From Liopterus haemorrhoidalis (Eukaryota; Arthropoda; Insecta; Coleoptera; Dytiscidae), in contig OZ020613.1 of the NCBI GenBank assembly GCA_963971575.1, positions 49,780,250-49,844,249 of the forward strand: a stretch of 64,000 nucleotides of DNA, given 5' to 3'. The notes beneath the pieces were generated by a model. That model had not been told where the DNA came from. It was given only the letters and a program-made list of their open reading frames with translations, and did not search any database. This document shows, in pieces, positions 20,143-30,690 of the stretch (its first letter is position 1; every line of letters starts with the position of its first letter). The translations under genes were made by a program, and so were the position numbers.

Positions 20143-20304
20143 GCAGGGGAAGTTCATAATGGCCATAACACCTGGCCATTTGTCGAGCTTTCGGGCCTGA
20201 TGATCCCGCGTACCCTCAATCACGCAAGGGAAGTTCATAATGGTCGCATCACCTGACCATAAAGAGCTTTTGGGCCTGATGATCCCACGTACCCTGAATC
20301 ACAT
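20143..20304 (+). repeat. Two 81-bp tandem units at the LINE 5' end
   Basis: GCAGGGGAAGTTCATAATGG (20143) recurs as GCAAGGGAAGTTCATAATGG (20224), with GGGCCTGATGATCCC blocks repeating in the same register. The spacing is 81 bp. Monomer repeats at LINE 5' ends often carry promoter function; that is inferred here. Confidence 0.7.
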
Positions 20305-20840
20305 ATCATTTGGGAGGAGACAGTTCAGAGAAGCCGATTGTGGGAATAGGCTTATCTGTTGTCTCTTTGATCTCCCACTTAAATTCCTACCCACGTGTTT
20401 GCCGTGCGTGGAGACCCGTAACGCCGGAGAAGAGGGTCCTGGTCGGTTGAGGGAGACTGCTGCCCGCGGACAGTACGATCCCAACACGCCTTCTTTGGCC
20501 TCGGATTCGGTAAAACGGGAGGCTGAGTCTGGTCAGCTCAGTCAATCGGCTGGTGTCACGGTTCATGAATAGAGTGGCTCCACTACTGGATCGTGGATGC
20601 CGGGGTAATGCCGTGCCACTAGACAAGTATTCGGGGGTCTGTGGGAGCGGATGCAGCTCGCCCGGTTCCAGAGTTGGCTACTACTGGTTCTCGAGCGGGT
20701 CGAGCAGCCCGTGACTACTTCCCCCGATGCTATATCATCCTGACATGCCTGGCGCAATGAGCCGGTTTGCGGCCAACGTCCCCTGTGTGGGGCTCCCTGG
20801 TGGGTGGGCATGGCAGGGTGATGAAACTTAGTATACGGGT

Positions 20841-22268
20841 ATGGCGACTACCCGGAGGGATCAATTTTCTTTAAATTCCGCCAAGGTTGAGAGTAAACTC
20901 CGTAAAAAATCAAACAAGAGACCTCGTCGTGATGCTCAGTCATCCGATGAGGGATGTGTAAGGCCTTCTCCCAAGAAGCTAGACAGCAGATCAGTTGAGT
21001 TTTGTGCGCCAGTGCCTCGTTTTCTTGTCGTGAAGGTGCAAGAAGAGGGTAAATCTTTTAAAGAGATGTCCCCCTTCTTTGTTGCCCGAACGCTGGGAAA
21101 AACGTGTCCAACTGGTATCAGGTCGGTAAGAAAACTGTCGGATGGCACATTATTGATTGAAGCAGAAACTGAGGCATCCTCAACGCTTCAGAAATGCGAA
21201 GGATTTGGCGAGTATCGTATCTCGGTACAGCCACATAAGGCACTGAATACTTCTCGAGGCGTCGTTACAGACCGTGACCTTGCGTATGTTACGGAGGAAG
21301 AGTTTGTGCAGGAAATGGCATCGCAAGGTGTCATTGAATGTAGGAAACTCAACCCCCGAAACGGTAAGCCTTCTATATCTATGGTGGTATCTTTTGCTGG
21401 TACTAGGTGTCCAGCATCGGTTAAGGTGGGGTACAACGTTTGTAACGTTCGCCCCTAGTATCCCAACCCGATGCGATGCTACAAGTGCCAGCGTTATGGT
21501 CACACCTCTAGTCGTTGTGGCAAACAGTCCATCTGTGCCAACTGCGGGCAGGATCAACATGAAGTTGAAAACTGTCCAAACGCGGCACACTGCGTGAACT
21601 GTAAAGGTGCGCATGCATCGACTTCACGCCACTGCCCAACGTACTCAGAAGAGAAGGCTATTCAGGTCATCAAGACGAAAGATAAAATACCGTATTTCGA
21701 CGCCAAGAAGAAGTATAAAGAGACTGCGCCGGTCACTTTTGCGAAATACTTCGCACAAGTAGCTGCAAAGAAGACAGCCAGTGTCCAGACTCAGACGGAG
21801 TCAGTGCTTCGTCCGACAGTAAAAACGTTAGTGACAGCTGCGTCACAAAAGTCCGACACGGAAAAGGTGGCGGAATCGGTCCAAGAGACCAGTGTTCAGA
21901 CCCCACAACCAGGGGGATCGGGTCTGAATAAATCCCCCTCCCATATAGGAGAACGCACTCAACCTCAGTTCTCCCCACCACCTAAGGAGAAGACCCCACA
22001 GTCTTCTCCAAAAACGAGAAGCGACCAGAGAATGGTCGCTTCTACAAAGCCTTCATCAGTCGCTCCTGAAAAGGAGACTGATAAGGGACCCGTTGGTTCT
22101 CACTGGATACCAGTGAGAACAAAACAATCAAAAAAGGAGTCCAGTGTGTCCACCAAGGCACCTGGACAAACAAGTGAAACCGTGGCCGAGAAAATGGCTG
22201 TTGACCCGCAACCTAAGGGTAAACCAAAGATCATTAGGTTGCGGGGTAACTCCCCTAAACAAAAATGA
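20841..22268 (+). pseudogene. LINE ORF1 (Gag-like, CCHC), one in-frame stop
   Basis: Start ATG 20841. The N-terminal basic region (KLRKKSNKRPRRDAQ) precedes an RRM-like nucleic-acid-binding segment (about 60-200). An in-frame TAG at 21456-21458 is followed in the same frame by zinc knuckles: CYKCQRYGHTSSRC, CANCGQDQHEVENC and CVNCKGAHASTSRHC. The C-terminal third is Pro/Ser/Lys-rich. Total 475 codons. Its TGA at 22266-22268 overlaps the ORF2 ATG as ATGA. ORF1 proteins coat LINE RNA. The TAG is most simply a point mutation; the rest of the element is well preserved. Confidence 0.85.
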
Positions 22269-25200
22269 CTGGTCCACTAATCCAGTGGAACTGTAACGGT
22301 GTATATCAGCGCTACGAAGAACTGCGACTGTTACTCTCCAATTTAGCGCCTTCGTGTGTTTGTCTGCAGGAAACAAATTTCACGGAAACCGACACATTCT
22401 CTCCTCGAGGATACTCCGTGTTTCGCACGGATTTCCTTACGGGGGCAAGAGCATGTGACGGCGTGGCAATTCTCGTTAGAGACACATTGTACCACGATCC
22501 TGTAGACATTGACACTGAGTTGCAGGTCGTAGCAGTTCGTGTTGCACTTCCCCTCCAGGTGACGATTTGTTCTATCTACCTTCCCCCTGGTGTTCGAACT
22601 GACATCCGAGATGTCGTGAACATCATCGATCAACTCCCACCACCTTTCATACTACTAGGCGATTTTAACGCCTACAATGTATGTTGGGGATCGGTGCGGA
22701 ACGATCGACGGGGACGTCACCTGGAGACTATGTTGAACGATTTGAGTTTGAGCTTTTTGAACGACGGCAGACCCACGCACTTCTGTGCAGCAACGGGTAC
22801 ATTCAGTGCCATAGATCTTAGCGTCGTTTCAGGAGCCATCGCTCCGTTGTTCAAATGGGACGTGCATCACGACCTGTGCGGTAGTGATCACTTTCCAATC
22901 TTCTTAAGGCCTCTGTTCAATACTGTTACCGAATCCCGCTGGCCACAGTGGGTTCTTCGGAAAGCAGATTGGACCAAGTTCGCAGAATCATTCTCTCACG
23001 AGGATATTCCGAACTTGAGCGTAGACGAAGAGGTGAATCATTTCACGGATTCCATCACGAGCGCGGCTGAAAGCAGCATACCGCTGTCATCCACTCAGCC
23101 CCGTCGAGTTCCCGTTCCCTGGTGGAACGAGGAATGCGACTTGGCGCTACGTGAAAGGAGACACCTCTTTAATACATTCCGTCGTTGTCCAACAGAGACA
23201 AACATGATAGCCTTCCAACGAGCGAAAGCTCGTGCTAAGAGGATTGTGAAAGAAAGCAAGCGCGAATCATGGCGCAAATACGTATGCACCGTTACAGTTG
23301 CCACTCCAGTGGCCAAAGTTTGGGAGAAGGTCCGGAAAATATCCGGTCTAAATACAGCTACAGCCATTGCTGGTCTATCGGTAAATGGTAACGTAGTTAC
23401 CTCAGCGGTCGAAATTGCTAACACTTTGGCATCTAATTTTGCGTTCAATTCTAGCTCTGAACATTATTCACCCGAGTTTCTAACTCGTAAAGCAGGCCTC
23501 GAATCTATACCTCTAAATTTCTTTTCTAGGAATGACGAGGTATACAACCTGCTTTTCTCTCGTGAAGAGCTAGATAGCGCGATGTCAAAGTGTAAGGATA
23601 GCTCTCCTGGTCCAGATGCGATACATTATCGTATGATCCGAAATCTTCCGGAACCATCTAAGTCTAGGCTTTTGAATGTCTATAACAGGATATGGACTGA
23701 GGGCAAGTGCCCGACCAAGTGGAAGGAATCTCATATAATTCCTATCCCCAAAGTCGGGAAAGATAAACACTTGCCCTCTAGCTATAGACCAATATCACTG
23801 ACCAGTTGTCTCTGCAAGCTCATGGAGCGAATGATCAGCAAGCGTCTGATTTGGTTTTTAGAATCAAACGACTTGCTGGCCAACACACAGTGCGGCTTTC
23901 GCCGTCACCGCTCAACAGCAGATCATCTGGTCAGACTAGAGACAGCTATCAGGAATGCTTTCGTTGAAAACAAACACCTGGTAGCTGTGTTTTTCGATAT
24001 TGAGAAAGCCTATGACACTGCATGGATTTATGGTATTCTCCGCACTCTGCATTCCTGGGGTCTCCGGGGACGCTTGATGTTCTTTATAAAAGACTTCATG
24101 TCGAACCGGCGCTTCAGGGTGCGGATCGGAAATACCTTGTCACAAATGTTCGCACTGGACAATGGGGTCCCACAGGGCTCCATACTGAGCGTTACGCTAT
24201 TTTTAATTGCCATTAACGGTGCAGCTTCATGTATTCGATTACCTGTACAGAGTTCGATATTTGTCGACGACATTGGTATCTTTGTCGCCGGACAAAAGAC
24301 TAGTACAATCGAACGTCAGCTTCAGCTGACTATCAATCGTCTCGATACATGGGCAACCGAAAATGGCTTTAAATTCTCGACCAGCAAAACTGTATGTGTC
24401 CATTTTAGTAGGAAAAGGGGTGTACATCCCAATCCTACACTCACACTAAATGGAGCACAGTTACCATTTGCCGATACTGCCAGATTTCTGGGTCTCGTGT
24501 TCGATAGCCGTCTATCTTGGCGGGCACATTTTTTGTCCGTCAAGAAAAAATGCCAAAAGTCGCTCAATTTGTTGCGGGTCCTCAGTCACAAGACATGGGG
24601 TGCAGACCGCACTGTCATGTTGCGTTTATATCGTTCTTTAGTGCGCTCTAAGCTGGACTATGGATGTCTAGCTTATGGGTCAGTTAAACACCAAGAGATA
24701 AGAATTCTTGACACTGTACATCACACTGGGGTTAGATTGGCCACAGGTGCATTTCGCACCAGTCCAATACTAAGCCTGCTGTGTGAAGCAGGCGAACCGT
24801 CACTGTACAATCGTCGTAAAATTCTATCCTTGCGGTATATGGCTGCACTCAGTGCCAAGCCAGATCATCCCGCGTATGACCCTATTCTACAAAATAGGCA
24901 TACAGAAATATATGACAGAAAACCAAGAGCCAATAGGCCTTTTGGTCTGAGGACTTTCGACATTTTGGGCGATATTGATTTTAATATGCCTGAAATGGCA
25001 AGTTTCGTTTTGTGTGCTGTTCCACCATGGACGCTACCGCGTCCACTTGTGAACCTCACATTAACTAGGTTTGATAAAGATACTACGTTGCCTATCGAAT
25101 ACCAACATGAGTTACAAAGAACACTGGTCCCTAGGTTCGAGGATACTGTCATTTTTACTGACGGATCAAAATCCGGAACCAGGGTTGGGTGTGCGTTCGC

Positions 25201-25960
25201 TGTTTTGAATCCACGCCAACAGTTTCAGTACCGTCTGCACTCCATAACGAGTGTGTACACTGCTGAGCTGTACGCTATTTTCAAGGCCCTGTGTTTTGTT
25301 TCGTCAGAGCAAAGTCGGTCAAGTGTTATCTTGACGGACTCGCTGAGCGCTCTGAACAGTATCCAAGATCCAGATCCAGTGCATCCTCTTGTACTAAAGA
25401 TCCGGTTGCTACTCCACAACCTGAATGCTCAGAATGTGAGGGTAGAGCTGTTTTGGATACCGGGACATGTTGGTATTAAAGGCAACGAAGCGGCAGATGC
25501 AGCTGCAAAAGCCGCCTCTCACAGACCTATGATTGATGTGAGTTTCGTTTTTCCAGATGACGCAAAGAGTCATCTGACACATCTGGTTTTAGACATGTGG
25601 CAACATGAGTGGAGCCGCACACAGAACGTTAAGTTACGACAGATTAAGGGAGACGTTAAACTATGGGGTTCTTCCTGCAGGATTAACCGCAGGGAGGAAA
25701 CCGCCATCACACGCCTTCGTATAGGTCACTGTTGGTGGACCCATGGACACCTCCTTCGAGGTGAAGAGTCCCCTGTCTGTGAGACGTGTAACACAGATTT
25801 GTCTGTGTTACACATTTTAACCGAATGTGTACAGTTCGAGGATGTCAGGGAGAGGTTAGGCCTGTGCTATGACCTGTCAGTTGCCTTAGGTGACGACAGA
25901 GTACTCATGGACAGGCTGATACTCTTCCTGAGAGAATCGAACTTACTGTTTTATGTGTGA
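22265..25960 (+). CDS. LINE ORF2: endonuclease, reverse transcriptase, RNase H
   Basis: An intact 1231-aa frame. The N-terminal APE-type endonuclease has WNCNG at 8-12, the metal-binding Glu in CLQETNF at 36, GDFNAYN near 132 and GSDHFPI near 208. RT motifs include YRPISLTSCLCKLMERM, CGFRRHRSTADHL, the catalytic Asp in VFFDIEKAYD, NGVPQGSILS and FVDD near 665 (Phe-Val rather than Tyr-Ala before DD). RNase H follows with FTDGSKSG near 963, the Glu in TAELYAIFKAL, LTDSLSALNS and WIPGHVGIKGNEAAD, and a C-terminal C-x2-C...H-x4-C-type finger (CETCNT, HILTEC). The protein nicks DNA and primes reverse transcription at the target. No lesion seen; the expected start is by reinitiation at the ATGA overlap. 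Confidence 0.9.
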   Translation: MTGPLIQWNCNGVYQRYEELRLLLSNLAPSCVCLQETNFTETDTFSPRGYSVFRTDFLTGARACDGVAILVRDTLYHDPVDIDTELQVVAVRVALPLQVTICSIYLPPGVRTDIRDVVNIIDQLPPPFILLGDFNAYNVCWGSVRNDRRGRHLETMLNDLSLSFLNDGRPTHFCAATGTFSAIDLSVVSGAIAPLFKWDVHHDLCGSDHFPIFLRPLFNTVTESRWPQWVLRKADWTKFAESFSHEDIPNLSVDEEVNHFTDSITSAAESSIPLSSTQPRRVPVPWWNEECDLALRERRHLFNTFRRCPTETNMIAFQRAKARAKRIVKESKRESWRKYVCTVTVATPVAKVWEKVRKISGLNTATAIAGLSVNGNVVTSAVEIANTLASNFAFNSSSEHYSPEFLTRKAGLESIPLNFFSRNDEVYNLLFSREELDSAMSKCKDSSPGPDAIHYRMIRNLPEPSKSRLLNVYNRIWTEGKCPTKWKESHIIPIPKVGKDKHLPSSYRPISLTSCLCKLMERMISKRLIWFLESNDLLANTQCGFRRHRSTADHLVRLETAIRNAFVENKHLVAVFFDIEKAYDTAWIYGILRTLHSWGLRGRLMFFIKDFMSNRRFRVRIGNTLSQMFALDNGVPQGSILSVTLFLIAINGAASCIRLPVQSSIFVDDIGIFVAGQKTSTIERQLQLTINRLDTWATENGFKFSTSKTVCVHFSRKRGVHPNPTLTLNGAQLPFADTARFLGLVFDSRLSWRAHFLSVKKKCQKSLNLLRVLSHKTWGADRTVMLRLYRSLVRSKLDYGCLAYGSVKHQEIRILDTVHHTGVRLATGAFRTSPILSLLCEAGEPSLYNRRKILSLRYMAALSAKPDHPAYDPILQNRHTEIYDRKPRANRPFGLRTFDILGDIDFNMPEMASFVLCAVPPWTLPRPLVNLTLTRFDKDTTLPIEYQHELQRTLVPRFEDTVIFTDGSKSGTRVGCAFAVLNPRQQFQYRLHSITSVYTAELYAIFKALCFVSSEQSRSSVILTDSLSALNSIQDPDPVHPLVLKIRLLLHNLNAQNVRVELFWIPGHVGIKGNEAADAAAKAASHRPMIDVSFVFPDDAKSHLTHLVLDMWQHEWSRTQNVKLRQIKGDVKLWGSSCRINRREETAITRLRIGHCWWTHGHLLRGEESPVCETCNTDLSVLHILTECVQFEDVRERLGLCYDLSVALGDDRVLMDRLILFLRESNLLFYV

Positions 25961-26050
25961 AGTCTTGCACCTTATTTTAATGTGTTTCTATTTATTGACT
26001 GTGATATTCGATGGTAATTGGCCCCTTTACAGCCTCTTACCATCACCCTG

Positions 26051-26076
26051 AGTCTGTTCAAATTTTCGAACAGACT
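26051..26076 (+). other. Conserved hairpin in LINE 3' UTR
   Basis: AGTCTGTTC and GAACAGACT form a perfect 9-bp stem with an 8-base loop, directly after CATCACCCTG. A diverged copy of the same block occurs at about 51903-51945 on the other strand with the stem intact. Likely an RT recognition structure (inference). Confidence 0.6.
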
Positions 26077-26261
26077 TTTTATATTATTTATTTGTGTTTG
26101 TCAGTGCAAGACTTCTTTTATTGAGTATGCGTATTTTTAATGATTTTATTTATTTATTTATTTATTTATTGTCTAAATTTTTATTTTTAATATATAGTCT
26201 AGTCATTTAGATGGGCTGCGTTAGGCGCAAATAGCCTTTGTTGCTGTGCGCCAAAAATTTC

Positions 26262-26283
26262 AACTAACTAACTAACTAACTAA
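26262..26283 (+). repeat. (ACTA)n LINE tail
   Basis: The simple repeat of AACT/ACTA units ends the LINE just before its 3' target duplication. Confidence 0.8.
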
Positions 26284-27560
26284 CCTCTGTCACTTGAGTC
26301 AAGTGTTTCTCAAGCGGTTGTGTGCTATCCTCGGAAATTGTGTGTCCGAGATAGGTGATTCGGCTCTTGCCGAACTCGCACTTCTCTGGTGCGAGGCGTA
26401 GCCCGTGTTGTAGTAGGCGCTCAAACACCATCGCCAAGTGTCGTACGTGCTCCTCGTGCGTTTTTGAAAACACGATTATGTCGTCCAGGTACACTTTCGT
26501 GAATTTGTGCAGACTTCCTGCCAGCACTTCCTGGGACATAAGGCGTTGAAACGTAGAGGGGCTGTTGCGAAGACCAAACGGCATCACGTTGAATTGATAA
26601 TGCCCTCCGTCCGGTGTTGAGAAGGCGGTAGCCGCCTTGGAACCTGAGTGCATCGGGATCTGCCAGTATCCCGATTTCAGGTCCAAAGAAGAGAACACGC
26701 GCGCCTCCCCGAGGTCGCGCAGTGTATCCTGGATAATCGGCATCGGCGACGGTTCGCTGACGGTTGATTCGTTGAGTTTCCGGTAGAAAATACAGAAGCG
26801 CGGCGATCCATCCTTCTTCTGGACTATGACTACCGGGCTTGAGTATGGAGACGTGGACGGGGATATGATGCCCGTCTCAAGCATCTCTTCTACTTGTTCA
26901 TGTATGCTCTGACGCTTGGCGTCGCTAACTCGATACGGCGGCGTGCGGATGGGGTTGTCGTGTTTCAACACGATGCGGTGCTGAACGGTCCTGGTGCCGG
27001 CGTAGTGTCTACGGCTGTCGGTCACTTCAGGAAATTTTCTAAAGATTTCATGGAACTGCTCTATGAGTTCCTGCGGGAAGCCGTGATCGAGGTCGCTCGC
27101 GTTGAGCGGTAATGGTTTATCCGCATCGGTAGCCTGGTCTGCGGCTAGCCAAAACGCGGTGTGTCGCTGACCGGTGCCGAAGTGCACACAGCGGCAAGCG
27201 ATATCAAGTGTAGCTTGCTGTTGCACAAGCCATGGGTAACCCAGGATGCTGTCTACTCGTAGGTTCTCGCACACGAGGAAGGTTTCGTGGGTTGTGAGGC
27301 CATCTATTTCCACTTGCACAGTTTCCTCTCCAGAGGTCTTCATGCTGTGTCCCTCCGCGGCCAGTGGTATAGATTGTTGAGTTGGTTCGTGTGTACTAGC
27401 GATGCTAGAACGTATGCAGTTATACGCGGCTGCTGTATCTAGCAGTGCGTGGGTTTCGCGTCCGTTATTTTCGCAATAATTAACGGAAGCGTTGCGCCTG
27501 TTATGGCGTGAAGGGCTAGTCCGTCCACTATGCCCTCTACGCGTTTTTTGGCGGTTGTTG
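26284..27560 (-). pseudogene. Pol 5' part of the minus-strand gypsy element: protease and RT
   Basis: The frame is open from 27997, overlapping gag in the +1 register, and pol-specific sequence begins near the gag end. The protease active site is LLDTAAAYNCI (DTAA in place of the usual DTGA) at 186-196 of the frame. RT follows: SPYSSPVVIVQKKDGSPRF, YRKLNESTV, FSSLDLKSGYWQI, FGLRNSPSTFQRLM and VYLDDIIVFS. Coding is cut by the LINE at 26284 after YLGHTISEDSTQPLEKH and resumes at 20138. The LINE duplication encodes the shared residues VTE. Apart from the insertion this part is intact. Confidence 0.85.
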
Positions 27561-28598
27561 TTATGATGTTGAAGGTTGTGGAGCGCTGTTGCCGGCGGGC
27601 GAGACAGGAGCTCGTGGAGAGGTATTCCGTTTAGGAATAAGACAGTCGGCTTGCCAGTGGTCTCCCTGGCAAAAACGACAAGGGTACGGCGGTTTTGCCG
27701 ACCCCGAAGTGGGATAATTAGGTTTGGCCTGAGAAGGCGGAGAGTATGCTTGAGCGCGCACAGGCGGTGGCGCATAAGGATAGGTTTGTGCGTGCAAAGG
27801 CGCAGGAGCTTGCGGTGGTGCGCGCGAGGTATGCGGCACGTAGGGACTAGATTGTGTGCGCGTGGATTGCGGCACATAGGCGGGCGCGCGCTGCGATGAC
27901 GGCGCGATCGGCGGGATGTACGCTCGCGATGATTGAGCGACAGGTCGATGATCTTGTTGAGACTCGTCAAGGATAGTGACGAGGTCGAGCAACTCATCGA
28001 ACGAGGCTAGGGTACGTTGTGCGAGCGCGAACCTGAAATCTGGTCGCATGAGACTGATTGTCGCTAACAACAATTCCGTCTCTGTGGACGCGCAGCGATG
28101 CGCTAGCGTCATTTGCCTCGCCACAAAATCCCTACCTGGTTCACGTGGGCCCTGAGGATCCGTCAACATGGTAATGTTGAAGCGGGCCTCAGCATCAGGG
28201 CCGTTGAAACGGTCTAGGAAACGTTTCCTGAACGTTTCCCACTCCATGGAGATGTTGGCGAGAGGCTCATACCAGCGTCTCGCCTCCCCAGTGAGGTTGT
28301 CCGCAACATCTTCCAGGAAATCCTCCTTGATGGTACCTATGTCGCGAAAATATTTTTCAATTTTCGCGAGAAAACGAGCAGGATCCTCGTTCAGTTTCCC
28401 GGAAAATTTCGGAGCTTTAATTGAAGAAGAAGGGCGCCAACGAGACTCTAAATGATTAGCCAGTCCGTCTCGTAGGAGCATGGCTAATTGTTGGACCGAA
28501 TCTTGGTCGGGGGAATTATTATTAGAAGATGTGTTGATGGAGAGACGCTCGGCGTCTTCCATCCTCGAGAGACGCTTAGTTTGGCGTTTAGCCGGCAT
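27561..28598 (-). CDS. Gag of the minus-strand gypsy element
   Basis: Start at the MPAKRQTKR Met (28598); upstream codons in the same frame fall in the leader. A capsid-like core has APKFSGKLNEDPARFLAKIE, WYEPLANISMEWETFRKRFL and an MHR-like REPGRDFVARQM. A Pro/Ala/Tyr/Gln-rich linker follows, then one zinc knuckle CRFCQGDHWQADC (C-x2-C-x3-H-x4-C). The frame is complete, 345 codons plus stop. Pol follows in the +1 frame with a long overlap, so translation of pol would need a +1 shift or equivalent. Confidence 0.85.
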   Translation of the reverse strand: MPAKRQTKRLSRMEDAERLSINTSSNNNSPDQDSVQQLAMLLRDGLANHLESRWRPSSSIKAPKFSGKLNEDPARFLAKIEKYFRDIGTIKEDFLEDVADNLTGEARRWYEPLANISMEWETFRKRFLDRFNGPDAEARFNITMLTDPQGPREPGRDFVARQMTLAHRCASTETELLLATISLMRPDFRFALAQRTLASFDELLDLVTILDESQQDHRPVAQSSRAYIPPIAPSSQRAPAYVPQSTRTQSSPYVPHTSRAPPQAPAPLHAQTYPYAPPPVRAQAYSPPSQAKPNYPTSGSAKPPYPCRFCQGDHWQADCLIPKRNTSPRAPVSPAGNSAPQPSTS

Positions 28599-28662
28599 AG
28601 TGAGTGGGATTTTATCCAAGTGTCGAACTTGGATCGTGGGAGACCTTACGCTTAAGGCGAAC

Positions 28663-28688
28663 GAGGCCCCACGTGCGGGACGCCAAAA
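28663..28688 (-). other. Primer-binding site of the minus-strand gypsy element
   Basis: On the minus strand, after the LTR end GTGACA, comes TTT and TGGCGTCCCGCACGTGGGGC. It resembles the tRNA-Lys-type PBS with extension into the tRNA, with a few differences. Confidence 0.55.
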
Positions 28689-30270
28689 TGTCACGGGGGG
28701 GAACCCTCGGAAAAGTTCCGCAGGTACACCCGCAGGAGGACGAGACAGTGCTAGTGCAAAACCGTCTCGGTGATGTCCTCACTCGTGCGCACTTTACCCT
28801 AGACTAGCTCAGTCGCGGGTTCCGTCCACTATGCAGCTCGGTGTGAAGCACCGGTCAAACTTAAGCGCTCTGAAAAAGTAATGATGACGAAGGTGTTGAC
28901 ACAGAAAGAATGCATGATAAAGTTAGATGAGATTTATTGAGCAATTAAAATATAGAGAAATGGAATACAATATAAACAATAGTGAACGACATGAATAACG
29001 AATGACAAAATATAAACAAAACAGGCAATGAAATATGAAAAACAATAGAATATAACAAAAGCGATTTGAATAATCGGAGAATAAGTCAGAAACTCAGACG
29101 TTTGCGAGACGTCTGAGGTAAAGACTGAAGATGAGGATTGAGAGGGGAAAAGGAGAAGTTGGAAGCCGGCGAGGCGATAGGTGTCGCCGCGTGTCTTCGC
29201 GTCTTCTTCCGTTTGGGCGTCTCGGCGCCGAACAGTTCTACGAAGAGCTGTTTGATCTTCCGTCGTGTAGATGTTGCGACGCTGGACGTTGTTGTTTGTG
29301 CGGCTCGTACAGGGGCCGATGAAAATGTTAGTTGGTATGGCGTTGACGGCGTTTGGCGATAAACCGTCCGACAAAGCGTAGGAGGCGTCCTCGGCGGTGA
29401 AAATAGTGATGGTGGCCGAATGGAAGTCTCTGGTGGTGGGTATTGGTCGGTGGCGACTCGTTCCCACGGTATTCTCACGAGGAGCTGAGAATTTAGAGGT
29501 GCGACAAGCACTGGTTCGATCGGCGTCGCGACGGCGGGCGTCGGGACGTCGGGCGTCGTTTTTGTGTTGAGTGTCGATCTGGATTGACGGCGGGCGTCTC
29601 TGTGGATGGACGGCAGGCGTCGCTGTGTTTGGACGGCGGGCGTCGATTTGGTAGGCGTTACGCTGGGTAGCGTCGGGACGTCAGGCGTCGGATTGGTAAG
29701 CGCCGGCTTTATGCGTGGAAATAGCCGAGCTCTGGGGTCCGCACGTTGATAGAGGTACGCCTGTACCTTATCGCTGACGAACGCGTACGGTTTAACGACG
29801 TCTATCGTGTATAGATGACGACGGTAGTAGCATCGCTGGACGTAGCGGCGGTGAGCCGCCCTGCCTCGATGTCGGATTGGTGCCAGCGTGGGTGGCGTCG
29901 GGACGGCGAGCGTCGTGTTGGTTGAGCGTCGGAGCGGTAGTCTTCTACGAAGCGTCGCGACGGCGGGTTTTGAAATGTTGTAGGATTCGAGGTAGGTTGA
30001 AATGAAGTTAAAGTTTTGCGTTGTAAAAATGATTCTAAGTTGAAAAATAAAAATAACAAAAATGATTCTAAGTTATTTTTATATTTTGCGAAAAAACGAC
30101 AAACACATTTACAAAAACATACACAAATAAATATAAGTCCCAGAGTCGAGACACACTGAACAGTTTTTCGGCGTATAGCCAGAGGCAGATAGCCTATTGT
30201 TGATTTCGGCGTAGAGCCAGAGGCAAATAGCCTATTGATGAGGTGAGCTTGTGAGAAACTGAGGAATGAT
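28689..30270 (-). repeat. 5' LTR of the minus-strand gypsy element, first segment
   Basis: It matches 16365-17946 nearly base for base apart from a 7-bp length difference near 29545 and scattered substitutions. It is interrupted at 30270 by a LINE. Confidence 0.85.
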
Positions 30271-30439
30271 CTCTCTCTCTCTCTATCTTATCCTGGCTCC
30301 ACGTGTACCGGGCATTTTTCAGCCCTCCACACTTGTATCTGAAACAGAACACAAAATTAGTGCAAGAATGTATTTTGGACCGTCACTACCTGAGTGGTAG
30401 AGAGGGATTATTCATGAGGTGATTTGGAAAATTTTTGGG

Positions 30440-30690
30440 TATGGGTAATTTTCAAAATTGTTGAGGATTATAGCTTTACGGACTTAGCTATGGTAGGATT
30501 AGTGTTGTTCACTGGTGTAATGATGTGATTAGGGCGACTTTGGTAATTCCAAATGTCTTGGGATTATAGCTTTGGGAGATTAGCTATGGCTGGAATTGGA
30601 TTATTGAACTATTAGGGTGCAATTAGGAAAGATTTTGGACGTGGATATTTCCAAATGTCTTCAGGATTATAGCTCTGGGAAATAGCTATG
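30440..30690 (-). repeat. Three degenerate ~100-bp repeats across the ORF2 end and 3' UTR
   Basis: GGATTATAGCTTT with TTAGCTATGG occurs near 30469, 30563 and 30663. The last lies in the C-terminal codons of ORF2, the others in the 3' UTR. Confidence 0.55.

Larger units (their letters stand above)
20139..26283 (+). mobile_element. I-like LINE inserted in pol of the minus-strand gypsy element
   Basis: It is bounded by a 14-bp duplication CCTCTGTCACTTGA (20125-20138 and 26284-26297). It has a 700-bp 5' UTR, ORF1 (20841-22268), ORF2 (22265-25960), a 3' UTR with a hairpin, and an (ACTA)n tail ending at 26283. EN plus RT plus RNase H in ORF2 places it with the I/Nimb/LOA-type groups. At 6.1 kb it appears full length, with one stop in ORF1 as the only obvious lesion. 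Confidence 0.9.
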
